64,000 nucleotides of DNA, taken from NCBI GenBank assembly GCA_963971405.1, contig OZ020491.1:19462855-19526854 (forward strand). Reading direction: 5' to 3'. The DNA is from Psococerastis gibbosa. Taxonomy: Eukaryota; Arthropoda; Insecta; Psocodea; Psocidae. The notes under the pieces are model-generated. The model saw only the letters and a program-made list of their open reading frames with translations, made no database searches and was not told the origin of the DNA. Position numbers and translations under genes: made by a program. Below, piece by piece: positions 12,201-27,200 of the stretch; positions within the stretch are counted from its first letter, which is position 1, and every line of letters begins with the position of its first letter.

Positions 12201-15200
12201 ACATTTTTCTAACTTATGCTCACTGTACAGAAGCAAATGCTAATAAGCAAAAGTAATTGGTTATTAATATGAAAAAGTCATGCATTACATTTACCTCATT
12301 TAACAAATCGCTACTTCGGAAGAATGAGGAAATAACTTTAAATCTATCAATTTACCGAAATTGAAGTTAAAGTTTTTTTACAATGAATTACCCGACAGTT
12401 CCGCCAAATACAGCACCGAAAATATACACACTATATTAACGCCATTTTTGTAGTAAAATACAGATTTAAAATATTTTAGCGTTTTTAATTAAGTTGAAAT
12501 CGACAATTTTTTAGTCTTTTTTCTTCCAAAGTAGCGAATTTAAGTAAATACTTATTTTTATGACTTCAGCTGATCTCCACAAGTTTTAATAAAAAGTCGC
12601 CTATGCAGTATGCGCAATTAATCACACTAGATAAAAACCATGTGACTGTGTCCTCTGGGCCAATGATGAGTGGAGTGTTGCTTACTTGCGTTAATTGCAT
12701 GCAGAGGGAGGGCGTCACAAATTCCGGATATTGTACTTTGAATACTCAGTTCAGACATTCGCCGCAAATGGATGCCACTTGGAGGCGCAGCTGACAGACT
12801 TTCTGAGAATATTTCCGAATTAGCTTGAATGATTTCCACTAGAACAGTAGACACATGAGGCGCTAGAGAAATAGATTCTGGTCTGACTGTAGCTTAGAAG
12901 AAAGAAGACACAAGAAAGAGAAAGCTTATTTATAAGTTCAGAGCTGGTCGAGTATTTATTAAAGCAGGACTTTAGCGAACGTTGGGAGCTTCAGTGATTT
13001 TCACTTGACACGTATGCGGTACATGAAAAATAGATCTGACTTTAGAAGAAAGAAGACAAGGGACAAATCTTATGAAAAGTTATGTTCTAGTCAAGATGAA
13101 ACAACCCGTTTTGGTTACACGATACTAGGAATTTTAGAGGATACAATAGAGTTGGCTTGCAGGATTTCCCTTAAAACAGTAGATATACGTGAGGTGCTAG
13201 AGAAATAAATTCGGTCGAGTTCAAGTTCAGAAACAATAAGTGAGAGAATACAAATCCATTGTAGAGTTCAGATGAAGTCAAGGTGGCTCAATGAGTTTGG
13301 TTACACGATACAAGGACTTTTAGAGGATACTGTAGAGTTGGCTTGCAGGATTTCCACTAAAACAGTAGATACGCGAGGTGCTAGAGAAGTAGATTGATTC
13401 GGTCGATTTCAAGTTCAGAAGAAATAAGGGAGAGAATTCAATAAACATGGTACAATATCGCGTTCAGATCAAGTCGTGATGGCTCAACCAGTTTTTGTTA
13501 TAGCAGGACGTTTAGAGAATATTTTAGGAATAGCTTCTTAAACATTGGGCATGGGAGCGTCTAGAGAAATGTAAATAATTAAGCTTTTCTGACTTCCTAG
13601 TAGAGGAGTTAGAGGAAAGAAAAGAAATTGAAGAAATGGAAAGTTAATGTACAGTTCATAACAGGTAGGTACAATTCAGAGCTGATTCAAAATGCGATTA
13701 TGATCTGCAGCCTGAAAAAAAATGCTTGGAGTAACAGCTAAAAAGTGGTAGGAGTTAGCCATTAGGTGCGGTTCAATGAATCTCAGATAGTGAAATGAAT
13801 TAGTTATACCTGTTAATTGTTAGCGGTCAGCATGAATGTTATGATCTGCATTATATAAATCAGGTGGACAAACAATATTGCTATATATACTGTACAGTAC
13901 AAACGGACGATCGCTGGGAAATTTTCCATTGTAGAGAATGGATATTTGGAAAACCCCAGAGTCAGCTTGCGCAGCATTCGTCAGCATATCCACATTTCAA
14001 ATTCGCATATGCAAGTGCTTATATTATCTTGAAGAGATCATATTGCCCAGATCCTGAGCCGATGGCACGCGCGAATTGCCGACGTTTTTTTTCTTCATTG
14101 CAGCCAATGGATAGCAGAAGATTTCTGAGACAGTCGTGAAGCCGACGCGAAGCCGACCGCACGAAAGTGCGCCTTTTTCCCCTTGACATACCAGCTCATA
14201 GATATCTTCTGAAGTAGACTCTGTGATTTTGTACCGACCATACTACTTAGGCGCTGATTCCACCAACGTCAATAGTGATATTAAATGTTTTTTGACGTGG
14301 TAGCAGACATTTTTAGTATGGTTATAACTGTCTAAAAATGTCTGTTACTACGTCAAAAAACATTTAATATCACTATTGACGTTGGTGGAATCAGCGCCTA
14401 ACCTTATTGGCTGCAATGGACAAAAAACGTCGGCAACTCGCGCGTGCCAAATCGTCCATATGTACCATGTGTACTTCTTTCTACTAACGTCTCAACGGCA
14501 GCTTCGAAAGCCAGCGATTCACAGACGATTTTTAATGGGAACAAATGGAGTGGTTCGTGAAAAAAAACTGCCCCCTGCTACAATTGCAAATTTTTCAGCG
14601 AGTCGCCGGCGTTCGAATCGTCCGTATGTACATGGCCTATGATCGATGTCCTGTGAAATTTTGCCTTGCGCGGCCCATTTGAGTGTATCATGGAGCTAAT
14701 AAAACTATGGAGTCACCATGTTGTATTTCGCCTGTGCTAGTGTGCTGTAAGACTGAAGCCATGACCACACCTAAGGCGTATTTTGTTACATGAATTCGAA
14801 TTTGGATTACTGGATTTGGTGCATTTTTTTACCAAAGGGGGCGGAGCGTATTAAATGTTCGATTCTTAACCCGGATTAGAGAACAGGATTAGTATTATGC
14901 ATTCAATAATATTTAATCTTGGTCGGGAGGTAGATCAGATATTCATTTTTTTTTTTCTGATAAGTTTTTTTTAGTTTTTCCACGATTTTGGCCTACAAAA
15001 ATTTGTTTACGCTAGGCTGACATCTTGGATTTGTGATGACTATCGTGTTAATGGTTAATATTATGCTGTTGGTGTGACTTTTTATAGGGTTTATTTCTTA
15101 AAATGTAACTGCAAAGGCTTTCGCGGCCAGAGTCATATGAAGAATCAGTAGAAAATGGGCTGATGGTCCAAAGTCGATATGAAAGTCAACTTTCATAATC

Positions 15201-18200
15201 AACTTTCAAATCAACCACGGCCCATCAGCCCAATTTCTACTGGTTCTTTATTTTTTTTAGTTAGTTGTTTTAAGTTATTTTTTATAATGGGCGATGTTGA
15301 TATCATTTATTTTCTTCAAATTTTGGATTGGCGCCTTTAATTTGAATTCATGTCTACTGCTTAGAATATATTATTTGAATATCACAATACGCTCATTTTG
15401 TTGCATTTTTTTGCTTCTTTTCCTCCTGTTCCCTGATTGGTCCGACTTCTAATACGGATTTGTGTTCAAATGTAAAATATTCGTGTAACAAAATACGCCT
15501 CTACTTATAGGGGCATTTTGGCGGGAAATTCAAATTTAATAGTTTTATTAAATGTTTTCTTTATTGTTTTCTTTGTTGTATCATATATTATTATATTTAT
15601 TATTTACATTTATTATATATATTGTTTAAAATTTAAATTAAAAGTACTGCAAGTTCTGCATAAAAATATTGTTGGCTACGTGGCATGATTTCCCGTTCTA
15701 AATAATCTTTAATTAACCCAATAAAAAATAAAATGTTAGTAACACGGTATGAAATGGCAAAAAGCTCAATCTACTCCTATACTACGGAAATAGCTGAAGT
15801 TGAGCGGCTTCAATCCGAATGTTTACGATGAGTCTATAGACAGTTTTGCTATGTCTATGGAGTGTATCCGGTTGCCTCTTAAAAATTAAAAAAAAGAGAG
15901 CAGAAGACTTACACAAATGATATGGCTGCCCGTCGCCCAGCGGATACTTTTGGTACCTCGCTACATTGACAGGTGGGAGTATTGAGAATCTAGCAGACAG
16001 GAGGGGTTCCAGTCGAGCGGAACCAGGGTCTGTTGGATGGAAAAGATTATAGACTTGTGTACAGCCTGGCTTCGGCACTACAGCTGTTTTGTCATCTGCT
16101 AGAACTTTCCTATACGCGAGCACCATAGCCAATGGAGTGCCAAACATAAACAAATCGGACACGTCCATCTCCAATTTACAATGGGATTGTTCACTGCAAC
16201 AAAAAATAGACAAATAAATAAATAAGGCTTTTTTTTATGATTCCTCTAGCGAAGTTAGGGACATTAAGGTAGTATCTAGCATGAAGGCACCGGAATATGA
16301 CAGTGAGTTACTAAAAGCTTGAAAACTAACAATTTAAAAAAGCTATGTTTATTTTGAGTTGTGGTTTCATATAGCCAATAAATCACTTCATTCCACACAA
16401 GAAAAATTATTCCAGCAATTTTTTTAAATTCATAGTTTTCCAGCATTTAGTAACTCACTGTCATCTTTAGGTGGCATGTCCTCTGTAGGTGCTGCCCCCT
16501 CTTACACCCAATTATAGGGCTAACAACAGGGACATGCAAAAGACAATCGAAACAGGTCACATATACTACAGCGCTAACCAGTACAAAGTGTTTGATTATT
16601 TATAATTTGATTTTTTTCTCAAAAAACGATTAATCGCAGCCAACCCAAATGATGAATATTTGCTTATATTTGGTAGGTTGCCCAGGTACCCTCTAAAACA
16701 GTTTGTCTTTATCTAATTTATATTTCATGGTGTTATGAGAGGTTAAAAGTGAAGCACGAGCCATAATACACCGCCTGTACCACGGATATGAATAATGGTT
16801 GCATGTAAGTACGTATGTAAGTATGAATGTGTAGCTAGAAATAGAAATATATTCTCCAATGTACACAACTTGTATCTGCAGTTTAGTGTAAGGAAGGGCC
16901 ATTGGCCCTAACTACGCAGTTAATAAAGACGATGTTATTATTATTATTCTTCTTCTTCTGGTGAACAACCCTCATGGGTTGGCTTGCATCATTTTGCTCC
17001 GGCTCTTCCACTCCGATCTTTCCTCTGCCAGCCTCTTCAGTTGTCCATACGTAGTACAGTTGAAGTCCCTGAGCAGCTGGTCCAGGTACTCATTACGGGG
17101 GCGGCCTACCGCGGCACCTCCATACATGTGCCCTTCCAGGATCGTGTGAAGTAGCCCATCATGGCGTAGTGTGTGTCCAATCCAGTTGGCTCTCCTCTTG
17201 GCGATGGATGCCCTCAGTTTTCTTTCTTCCCCTATGCGTTGCAGCACTTCCTCATTGGTTATTATTATTATTTATTATTAATAAGGTCACCTGGTTGACG
17301 AACTTCTACGGCGACTAGCAGGAGCACTGAGATGCTTATCCACTTCTTGGAAATCGAACTCCGTGTCTAAAATGCTATTTTCACTATCGTGGCGAGAATT
17401 ATAATGACTAGGTCTACAGAGAGAGTCGTACGCCAGAAGAGATCCAACTGAGTCTCCTGAAAAAAGTATAGGTTTAAGATTGGTGCTGGCTCAGGGTACT
17501 GCGTGAATTGTATACCGCAACACTACACTATTTTTTTTTTTTTATAAAAGATTAAATCGTATACAAACAATTTAATGAATGTATCCGAATAACCTCATTA
17601 ATCGCCTCACTAAGTCACATAATAGGCACCTGTGTCAAGTTACGACACGTCTCCTCTCCGACCGCAAGGTGTGTAGAGACTCGCACAAGTACAAGCCCGC
17701 TACCATCTGGGCACCGAAGTTGCTAAACTTAGTTAGACCATCTGTCTATCAGCCCTCATCCCAGCAATACAAACTCTTTGACGTCAATGCACCGAATGCC
17801 GAAAGAGAGAGACTTAGGTTGAAAGTCAGAGGAGAGAGAGCTGAAAGGGGCCCATACGGGCTCCTATTTACCTTCATGAGGACAAAACTGAGCAAAAGAC
17901 AAAAAAATAACATCAAAAACCAACAAACAATAACAAGGAGGTTGCCTCTTCAACATAAGTTAGTTTCATGTCAGTATTACGATAATGCTGCAATATGTAA
18001 GTATCAGACCTCATTATAAAAAAACATTACTTACCGACAAAAACAACTTGCCCAGTAAAGCCTTTTCCTTCTGGACACTTAAGGAATTCTTGAAAAGCTA
18101 CGTTACAGGCATGAATAGTACGGGAAACAGCATCTTCATACTCTGCACTAGAGGAAGCAAAAATGGGAATAGCGCCAATTGGAATTGAGTCGTGTGTTAC

Positions 18201-21200
18201 TTGAGGTGCGTCCGGCATCGAGGGCGAAACGTCGAAACTGTAAGGACTCAAACTGAAACCAATTAACATCAGCAGCTATTACGATATTGTGCATATTGTT
18301 GAAAATAAAAAGGCCTTATTCTTTTTGTAACTACTAGTACATTACATATTATAGCCTATAGGGCAAGCCTACTAGTTACTTAACTTGGGGACATGCCAAC
18401 ATCGTACGTTATCATATAACAACATTAGAGGTACTTAGTACCTATTTAAATTTGTGTGAAACCTTTAATAACAGGCAGGGGAATTAGAGAAAGGAAAATG
18501 GCAAAATTTACGAAAACGGGATTCGAACCCAAGGTTCAAGTCACCACCTTACGAGGGTGGTATGCTCATCTCTACACCAAATCCGTCACCGTTTAAATCT
18601 TCACATCTCTCATACTTAGATGAATTTTCTAGTGAGTCATGCATAGGTTTGGACCGGTACCTGAACCCACAATGCTCAGGACATGTAGGTTATTGGTACA
18701 GACTCCGACTTTCACCCGAAAGGTTGTTGGTTCGAGTCACACACATGCTAAATTTTCAGGCCATGCTTCGGAGGGCATGTAAAGCAGGCGGTCCCGAGCT
18801 TTCCTAATTGAGTGTAAGAGAGGGCTTTATAGCCCTAACTCCGCTAGGTTGGCTTAGTAATAGAACAAAAAAAGTCAATATTTAATGCTAAGCCTTGCAA
18901 GCTATTGTAAGCGATATTACGCTTATTGAAATTTCAATATTGACTTGCAATACTGACAATTTGGGCATAGGTACCTACCGTTCGAAACAAAAATGAGTCG
19001 CTAGAGTATTCATCTACAGTAAGTACGGGTAGAAGTGTAGATTTGAACGGTGACGGATTTGGTGCAAGAGGGGTCGGTCCCGGTTAGGTGGCTTAGAACC
19101 GAAAGGTTTTAATTTCGAATCCCAGACTTCTTACATTTTCTGGCCATGCTTCATGTCCCCTATCCGCTTAGTCGAGTGTATGATAGGTCTTAAAAGAATT
19201 ACTCCGCTAAGTTGGTTCCGTACAAGAACAAGCCCAGAATACGAACCACTCGGCATAAGGGACGCTAATTTATGAGGCAGGAACCATTTTTTGGCGCCAC
19301 GAAAATACCTGTCATCAATGAAGCCTGAAGGTGTCCCTGAAACCTGAGGGTTTACAGCTTGAGGCGTGTTTCCCTTTGATACCTGACCGGCTGCAATTGG
19401 TACATACCTAGAAAGAATGCCAAGCGCCTCCGTACAGACACTGAGACAAGGTACAAGCCGGATGGCAACATGGCCGACCATGGCAGGATAGTGCTGCCGC
19501 ATGACGCTTTCGAAATTGCCCTTGAACGTCGTGACGTCGGACTTCTTGGCGGTGAGATCGACGTTGGCATCCAGGACACTGCCAGCGTGAAGGACGAAGA
19601 TGAGGATGGACGTTGGACAGACTGGGTGCGCGACGGGGGAGTCGGGATAGTGCGTCTCGGAGACCATACGGTTGAAGCTGCGGACACCACGCTCGGAGGC
19701 CACTCGCTGCAGGAAGGTCGTCGAGAATATACTATCTGCAAAGTTAGAGTATGGTAAAGTTGAAGGTCAACAGGAAGTTTGGATACATGGTATTCAAAGG
19801 ACGACTCTCAATCAAACTTCCTAAAAGCAGATTTAAGCTCCAAGTTCCGTTATGTTGGTTAGTCTATTTATAGTTTCTTCGCGAAGGCGCCCATTCCACA
19901 TACGTAAGTCAATGAAAATTATGAAATTGAAGGTGGTAGCAGACATTAAAGACATACTAAAAATTCTGCTACCACCTTCAATTTCATAATTTTCATTGAC
20001 GTTGTACGTATGTGGAATGGGCACCTAACACGATAACACCTAATGTATCTGTTTAACCTATTCTAATACCGTAATAGACAGAATAGTACCATGGACCGTG
20101 ACCATTACCTATGTAATTTTGTGCTTGGGTTAAATTTCGGCTGTTTTGTCCCTATTCTAAAGCACTGGATTGATCGATGAGGCAATTGAGAAGTCTAGAG
20201 AGGGCAGACATACTATAACAATGCACACGCTAATAACGGCATGGTATTGCAGTATAATCCATAATTTTTTCAATGGCAACCTCTTCCTTCAGTTTCGTTA
20301 CTGGTACCTGAAAATAACTAAAGTTAGAAAGCATCGATAGAAAGGTTCCGCAGATTTTTTTTTTAATGAAAATGTAGTATTTTTTTATATTTTGTCCCAG
20401 AACCAAACTATCAAGGGAGAAGCGACCTAGTGTGAATTTAAATTAAATTATATTTTTGGCGTGTTTGAATATCTCATCTCTCCTATACAGAACCCATGAG
20501 CATGCTCACCTGCTTAGTTTGACGATTTCTGTAAAATTCTAGAAAGTAGAGTATTAGAAATATTCCCTGTTACAATGTCATTGGGAAGTATGTCTGAGCT
20601 TGCCCATTGGCACTTGTAGTCGGTGTGGGTTAGCATCGAGGAGTGAAACAGTTTGCCAATGGTCAGAAATTCATTCGGAAACAATACTATTAAAGTCGGA
20701 AATCCGATGGCGAGACAATGTTCAATGGGCCACACTACAAGTAGGCATAAATAAATAAATAAGGACTTTTTATTGCTTCTATTACTAAGCCAACCTATAT
20801 ATTATATAGGGCTATAAAGCCGTCTCTTACACTCAACTAGGAAGGCCCGGGACCGCCTGCTTTACTTGCCCTCCGAAGCATGGCCAGAAAATGCAGCCAG
20901 TGTGGGACTTGAACCAACAACCTTTCCGGTGAAAGTCCGTACCACTACGCTACATGTCTTGGCATATGTCCTTAATAATTATAATTATATTTGTCTTAAA
21001 AACTTTCTGCGGAAAACATGAGGCATGAGTACTTAGGACACAAGTGATTTCATCACATTGTGGCAAATGAACTGCTAATGTACTTATAGTAAGATACGTA
21101 GAAGCGTTAAACCTGTAATATTACTGCAGTTCTACTCCTTGATAAATTTAATTTTAACATGAACAAGAAACTGAGAAAGGCAGACAAATGATAACTTAAC

Positions 21201-24200
21201 AGGTTCTAAAGAATATAATAAGATTAATATATATAAGATTGATTTCTTAGCTGTTCTGAAGAATACCACTTTTGAACCCTGAAATTAAATTATACAGGAA
21301 GGTATTACAAAAATAGTTGGGTTGTATAACGATAACTTCTTTCTGGACCTGACAGGATAATATTTACCAAATATCGTATCTCTGAATGCATGATTGAGGA
21401 CCAAAATTAACATAAGTTAAATATAGGAAGTAGAAAAAGCGAACAGACAAGAGTTTTCTTGATTTTCAAATTTCCGACATAATAACAATACTCACAATAC
21501 ACTCACATCGCTTTGGCATAGTCAGGTAGAATAGAAATAGAAATGAACTAGTAAATAAATAAACGAACTTTCTATTAAAAAAATTTAATTTATTAATTAT
21601 TTATTTTTATTTCAAGTTAACTAGCCTTAGCTAGTGAGTACCCCAAACAAGAAAATACGTTAACGGTTTTTGATATGCAGTAAAAAAGGTACTTGCCATT
21701 GCCAGGTAAATGAATCCAAATTGTTATGGATTCAGGGAATACACCCTATAATTCCCAAGTACCTAGCACTCCGTTGACATTGTCACTATGTGAATACAGT
21801 TCTAAAACCGAATTCATAGGGATTTTGGGAATACACTATTATATAGTAGGTTTAGTAAAATGTGTATATAATAATAAAATAGGTAAACTAGGCCTAGATT
21901 GGGAACTTACCATGCCTGTCAGGTGTAGTGGTGGGGGACGCGGTGCCAGGTTCCTCTTCGGTTAGAAGGTTCAGCGAGCTCCACTTGGTTAGTGAGGAAG
22001 ACTCCCCGCTGTCCCCTGAAACCAAGTACCATAATATCAAATTCAGCACCGATTATAAACACCCATAAATACCTGGGCGCCCGAGAAAAGAATATCTACA
22101 GCAAGTGATGGAGAATGTTGTTGTTGTTACCAACGCCTGCTTTCAGCATTTCTGCCTTAAGCAACCCTGCCAGCCTGGCGGGGGGAGTGAGTCTTTTTGT
22201 TAACTTGAGGCACGCTAAGGGCAGACTCTTTCACCTCAGGGAAGGGGGAGTTGACTGACAGGGTGGACCTCCTGATTATAGTGGATTCCGAACCACTTGG
22301 GGAACATGGTAAAGTCACACGATTAAATCGGAGGTGACCAGGACTCGACTTATACTGCCTAAGCGAGTTATCATGTCTCACCAGGTTCCCCTGCCAACGC
22401 TGTGCACACTACCAAGTTGCTGCAGTTTGAAACATGCTCTGCTCTAATGGAATCAACATGGTAAGGCCGTTGGCGTTATTGGAGAATGTAGGGGCCAATA
22501 CATATACGTGGAGCTGAAGTGATGCCACATGTTGCTGCCAACCAGCCAGCCGGCTGGAACTTGAAGAAGAAATAATGTTTTTTTACACAAGTTGGCAGTA
22601 ACAGAAGGCGAGCGATCGTTCCAGCGAGATTAACTATACTATTATTAGTATGTTGACTCCCCGAATTCATTGGCGACAGTCAAGTATCATAGTCGAACGA
22701 TTGCAGACGTGTAAGAAAAATACATAATTTTAGCTGACAAAATTGAATAGCAGTAGTAGGCAGCAAGCTGGAATTTTAACTACAGACTCTATCCATCAGT
22801 GAGTTATGCGGAAAATGGCACAAGAGATGGAAAAGGGAATATTATTTTGTGCAATAAAATTTGGAGAGGTTTAAGGATTTTTGAGGAGTGTACAATAATA
22901 ACTATTCGGGAAAACATAATAAAATTTGGAGAGGTTTGTGAACCCGAACACAGGCTTATAGCTGGTTGACCAAAACATCAAACCACCAAGTATTTTTGAG
23001 GAGTATACAATAATAATACCTAACTATTCGGGAAAACTTAAAATTTGGAGAGGTTTGTGAACACGAACACAGGCTTATAGCTGGTTGACCAAAACATCAA
23101 ACCACCAAGTATTTTTGAGGAGTATGCATTAATAACTATTTGTGAAAACCTAATAAAATTTGGAGAGGTTTGTGAACCCGAAGACAGGCTTATAGCTGGT
23201 TGACCACAACATCAAGCCACCAAATATTTTTGTGGAGTATACATTAATAACTATTCGGGAAAACATGATAAGGTATTTATATCTGAATAAGTGGGTATAC
23301 TGAACATATCGCTAAAATTTGAATTAGGATGAAGGTACCACAAGGGAGTTTCAAGGGTACTGTAGGTTCCAAATGCCTTAGTTAATAACTTACCTGCAGC
23401 CTGATCGAGGCGATTATAATACCGGTATTTACTTAATCCCCTGGTAATAAAAATGTAAACAAGATAATTTTGTAATGGAAAGTGCTATTCAAAATTTGTT
23501 TGTTTACAGTTATAATCCTAGGGTATTTACTTAACCCCAGTATTATAATCGCCTCGATCAGGCTGCTGGTCAAAAGGACAGATTAGTGAGTAATAATATT
23601 TGATTATAGACGATATTAAGAAACTTGCTAAGCGAAAAATCAATTGAACTTCAACATAAAATAAATATTTATTTTTAAAGCAATCAATTTTGAAGTAACT
23701 TGGGCCGGATCCCACTATTGCTTGGAAAGTTTCTGTAAGGAATACTTTTTTTTTATAAAAAGACTAATCGCATACAAACAATTTAATGAATGTATCCGAT
23801 TGACCTCTCAGTCGCCTCTGTAGGTTAGTACCCGTGTTGAGTTACGACACGTCTCCGATCGCATGGCATGTAGAGACTCACACAAGTAGAAGCACACTAC
23901 CACCATCGAAGTCGATAACTGGACGGCACCATCATGTACCAATGCATAGCGGTACCGTACGGTATTCCTTACCGAGACTTTTGAAGTGATGATGGGACGG
24001 CCGTCAATAAAACTAGCAAACTATACTTAAACCTTCAGTCAGTACCACTAATTAAAATTAATTTAAAAAAAGCATGCAAGGGTAGTTAAAGACTATTGTT
24101 TGTGAGTGGGGTGTGAGGGAATTTAAACTAGTTGAGTCTAAAACACTAATGTGTGAAATTTTCTACTGGATAGTAATATGATAGAGCGTTACTATACCAC

Positions 24201-27200
24201 AAAATATGGTCGGCATGCCCGAACCAACTGAAAGAAATAATGAATTCCACTGTATTCATGCAAACATCGATTTAAAAATATTAATAATTAATCTAAAAAT
24301 TTATGACTATGATAATGATGTAGTGGATATAGAATAGAAAGTCTATGGATATCCTAGTAGACGACTAAGCTTAACCTAACGCGCGAAAAAGGAACGAGAC
24401 GGGTATTCGAACCAAACTCTTGGCGTACTAAGCTGTGTCTGCACGGCAAAGTGTGACCGTATCTTCCCCTTGGCGCGACCACTGCCTTACAGGGAGTAGA
24501 CCAGTTGACAGACCCTAATTCGCGAACCACCCAATCTATCAAACAGGTAAGAGCTAAGATAATGGATCATCGCTTCAGCGAATATCCATTTATGGCTTGA
24601 AAGACAGGATCGGATGGCTCGTGATAAGGGGTCTGAGGTCGTCCATTTTCGTTGATGATAATTTTCTCCTCTATGGCCCTGATTACACTAGAATATTTAT
24701 TCGATCCAATATTTATTCAATCTAAGAAATATTTGAAATGTTTATGGCATTACATTATTGAATTATTCTTCGACCCATATTTATTGGAATGAATATTGGA
24801 TATTGTTGCAATATTTGAGTGGGTAATAGGGGGATTCAAATATCCCTGCGTTAAAGGGGTTTTTTAGGTCCCAATGTTGTATTGTACGTACAGAGGCGGA
24901 TTGACAGGGGGGGGGGACAGGGGGGTCATGACCCCCCCTTAAATGAGTAAATTCATATGTTAGTAAAAAAAAAAAAAAAAATTAAATTGAATAAAACTCC
25001 AATTTTCAACAAAAAAAAATTACCCTTTAAACTTACATAAAACTTGTAACCCCCCCCCCCCCTAAATTTTCCGTTGGATCCGCTCTTGTGTACGTACCTT
25101 GACAATCAAAATACTCGTCATCACTGCAGGAGCCGGAGTCGCGCCTTATAGACTCCATCCTCCAGTTGGCAATCTGCATGTCCAGTCCCTGACTACTACC
25201 ACTGGGTGACGGTAAAACCGCTTTCAAACTCGCCTTGCTCCACCTGCGTGCGCGCTCCGTGGGATGGGGAGAGCCTTCACTGGAACAGCATTATCAGCAA
25301 CAGTAAAAATGATGTTGTCCCCTACCCACGTTAGACTGGTCTAAAAGGGTTCTGCAGGCTGATCATGGCGATATTAAGCCCGGGGGTAATATAATACCAC
25401 GTGATGGGTTTAATTCGATTGTTTAAAATAAAAGACAAGTAAATTTCAGAATTTTTTAAATTGTGATGTTGGCAATACTGACGAGCTGAACTGATGCGAC
25501 GCTGCCGTAGCAAATAAAAAAACAAAACAAATATAGACATATGATATCGCCCTAGAAATAAACATGTTTTAATTTTGAATTAATATATTATAAGGATTGT
25601 AACTAATTTTTCTAAATCTAACGCAGAAAAAAAGAAGAAAATCACCAATAATATAGCTGAAAATCATTCAATTGTTTAAATAGACGCAATTTGAATTTTC
25701 CGCGCATGCGACGATTACCAAGATCAAAAATTAAACAGTTCTGAAATTTGCTTGGCTTTTATTTTAGACAATTGAATTAGTTCTATCACGTGACATGATA
25801 TTATATTACCCCGGGATTAATATCGCCATGATCAGCCTGCTGGTCTGATTCTTAAACTGGTCTAAAAAGGTTCATGTAATTACATAACTAACATAACATA
25901 AGTGTAACCAGCCGCTGAAATGAAGTTCATGAGAATAACCGTCAGAGGTTGAGAAGAATTATAGGATGAAGTTGAATAGAAGATAGTTCGGTGTGAGGGA
26001 AACCAACAGAGAGAATAGTTGGGAAAACTGCAATGTTTCGCTCACACACGAAGGCGTAGTGAGGGGGGAAATGCAAAGAAAATGGGGACACCCACACCTA
26101 CAACAGGGGGGAAAGCATAGGGGAGACCGTATAAGGCAAGTGTGAGTGACTGGATCCTATACTACAAGGATTCGCCTACTTTAGAAAACTCCCGAGTGAA
26201 CTGGAAGCTGTGGAAATGCTACTAACTTCCCTAAATTGCTCAGAAGCCGTCTCTTAGAGAAAGCTTTCTACACTGTCACTGAGGCACTAACACAATGACA
26301 GAACTACCTGATTTTGACTTTGACGAATAGCCTTTCAGCTTTCAATAGTAACTATGACAGTAATATAGGACACAAACCTTGTTTCTGTTTTACGAGTTAT
26401 AAGAGGGCTGGCAGGATCTTCCGGTTTTTCAATGCTGCCTAAAGTCTTGGCAAGTGTTTTATTGGTGCTCTGATCCTCAGCTGCGGTACTGTTCGAGCCA
26501 GACACTCCTGAAATAATTGGGGGTTTAACACAAACATTTCTCAAAAAGGACAACAAGGTCACCTTCTTCTGCATGGACTACATACTAGTATTTTTGTATA
26601 CTGGCGCGTAATATGTCGCTCCTTAATTTACCAACTGTTTTAACAGCAAAAATTCAATTTTTTTGTATTAAATCAAATAACTTCATTCCCCCCCTCTTTT
26701 TTTTACGTCCGATCGTCATATCCACAAGCCTGTAAAAAATTAATAATGTCTAGGCGGAAGTGTAGGAGATACATAGATTAAATCCACCGGAAAAACTTTG
26801 GAACGCTCTCCTGAAAAGTTAGCATTTTGCAGTTAGAACAGTTGGCAAATCAAGAAGCAATGTGAATTATATTGCAGTATTATATGGTATACGAGATACT
26901 TTATACCAGTGGTAACCAAACTGTGGCCCATGGACCACCGGTGGTCCACAGGCATATATCAGGTGGTCCACGGAATAAAGTAAGAAATACCAATATGAAT
27001 ATCACATATTTTTTTATTTACATTAATTCATACTACATATTAACAAGGCAACCTAAACGCCAATTCGTCAATCCCTATCCACTAGCGGACACAGCTTTTT
27101 ACTTTAGGGAAGGTCACTCCTCAAAATGCCGCCTCAAACTGAAGATAAAAACAATACGGTTCCTATTTGATTTACTGTAAGTAACTGATTTAGTTTTTCC

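Noticed and set aside
19352..19757. Long frames of 129 (minus) and 95 (plus) codons over rdgB exon 8
   Set aside because: Shadows of the true exon 8 frame in a GC-richer coding stretch.
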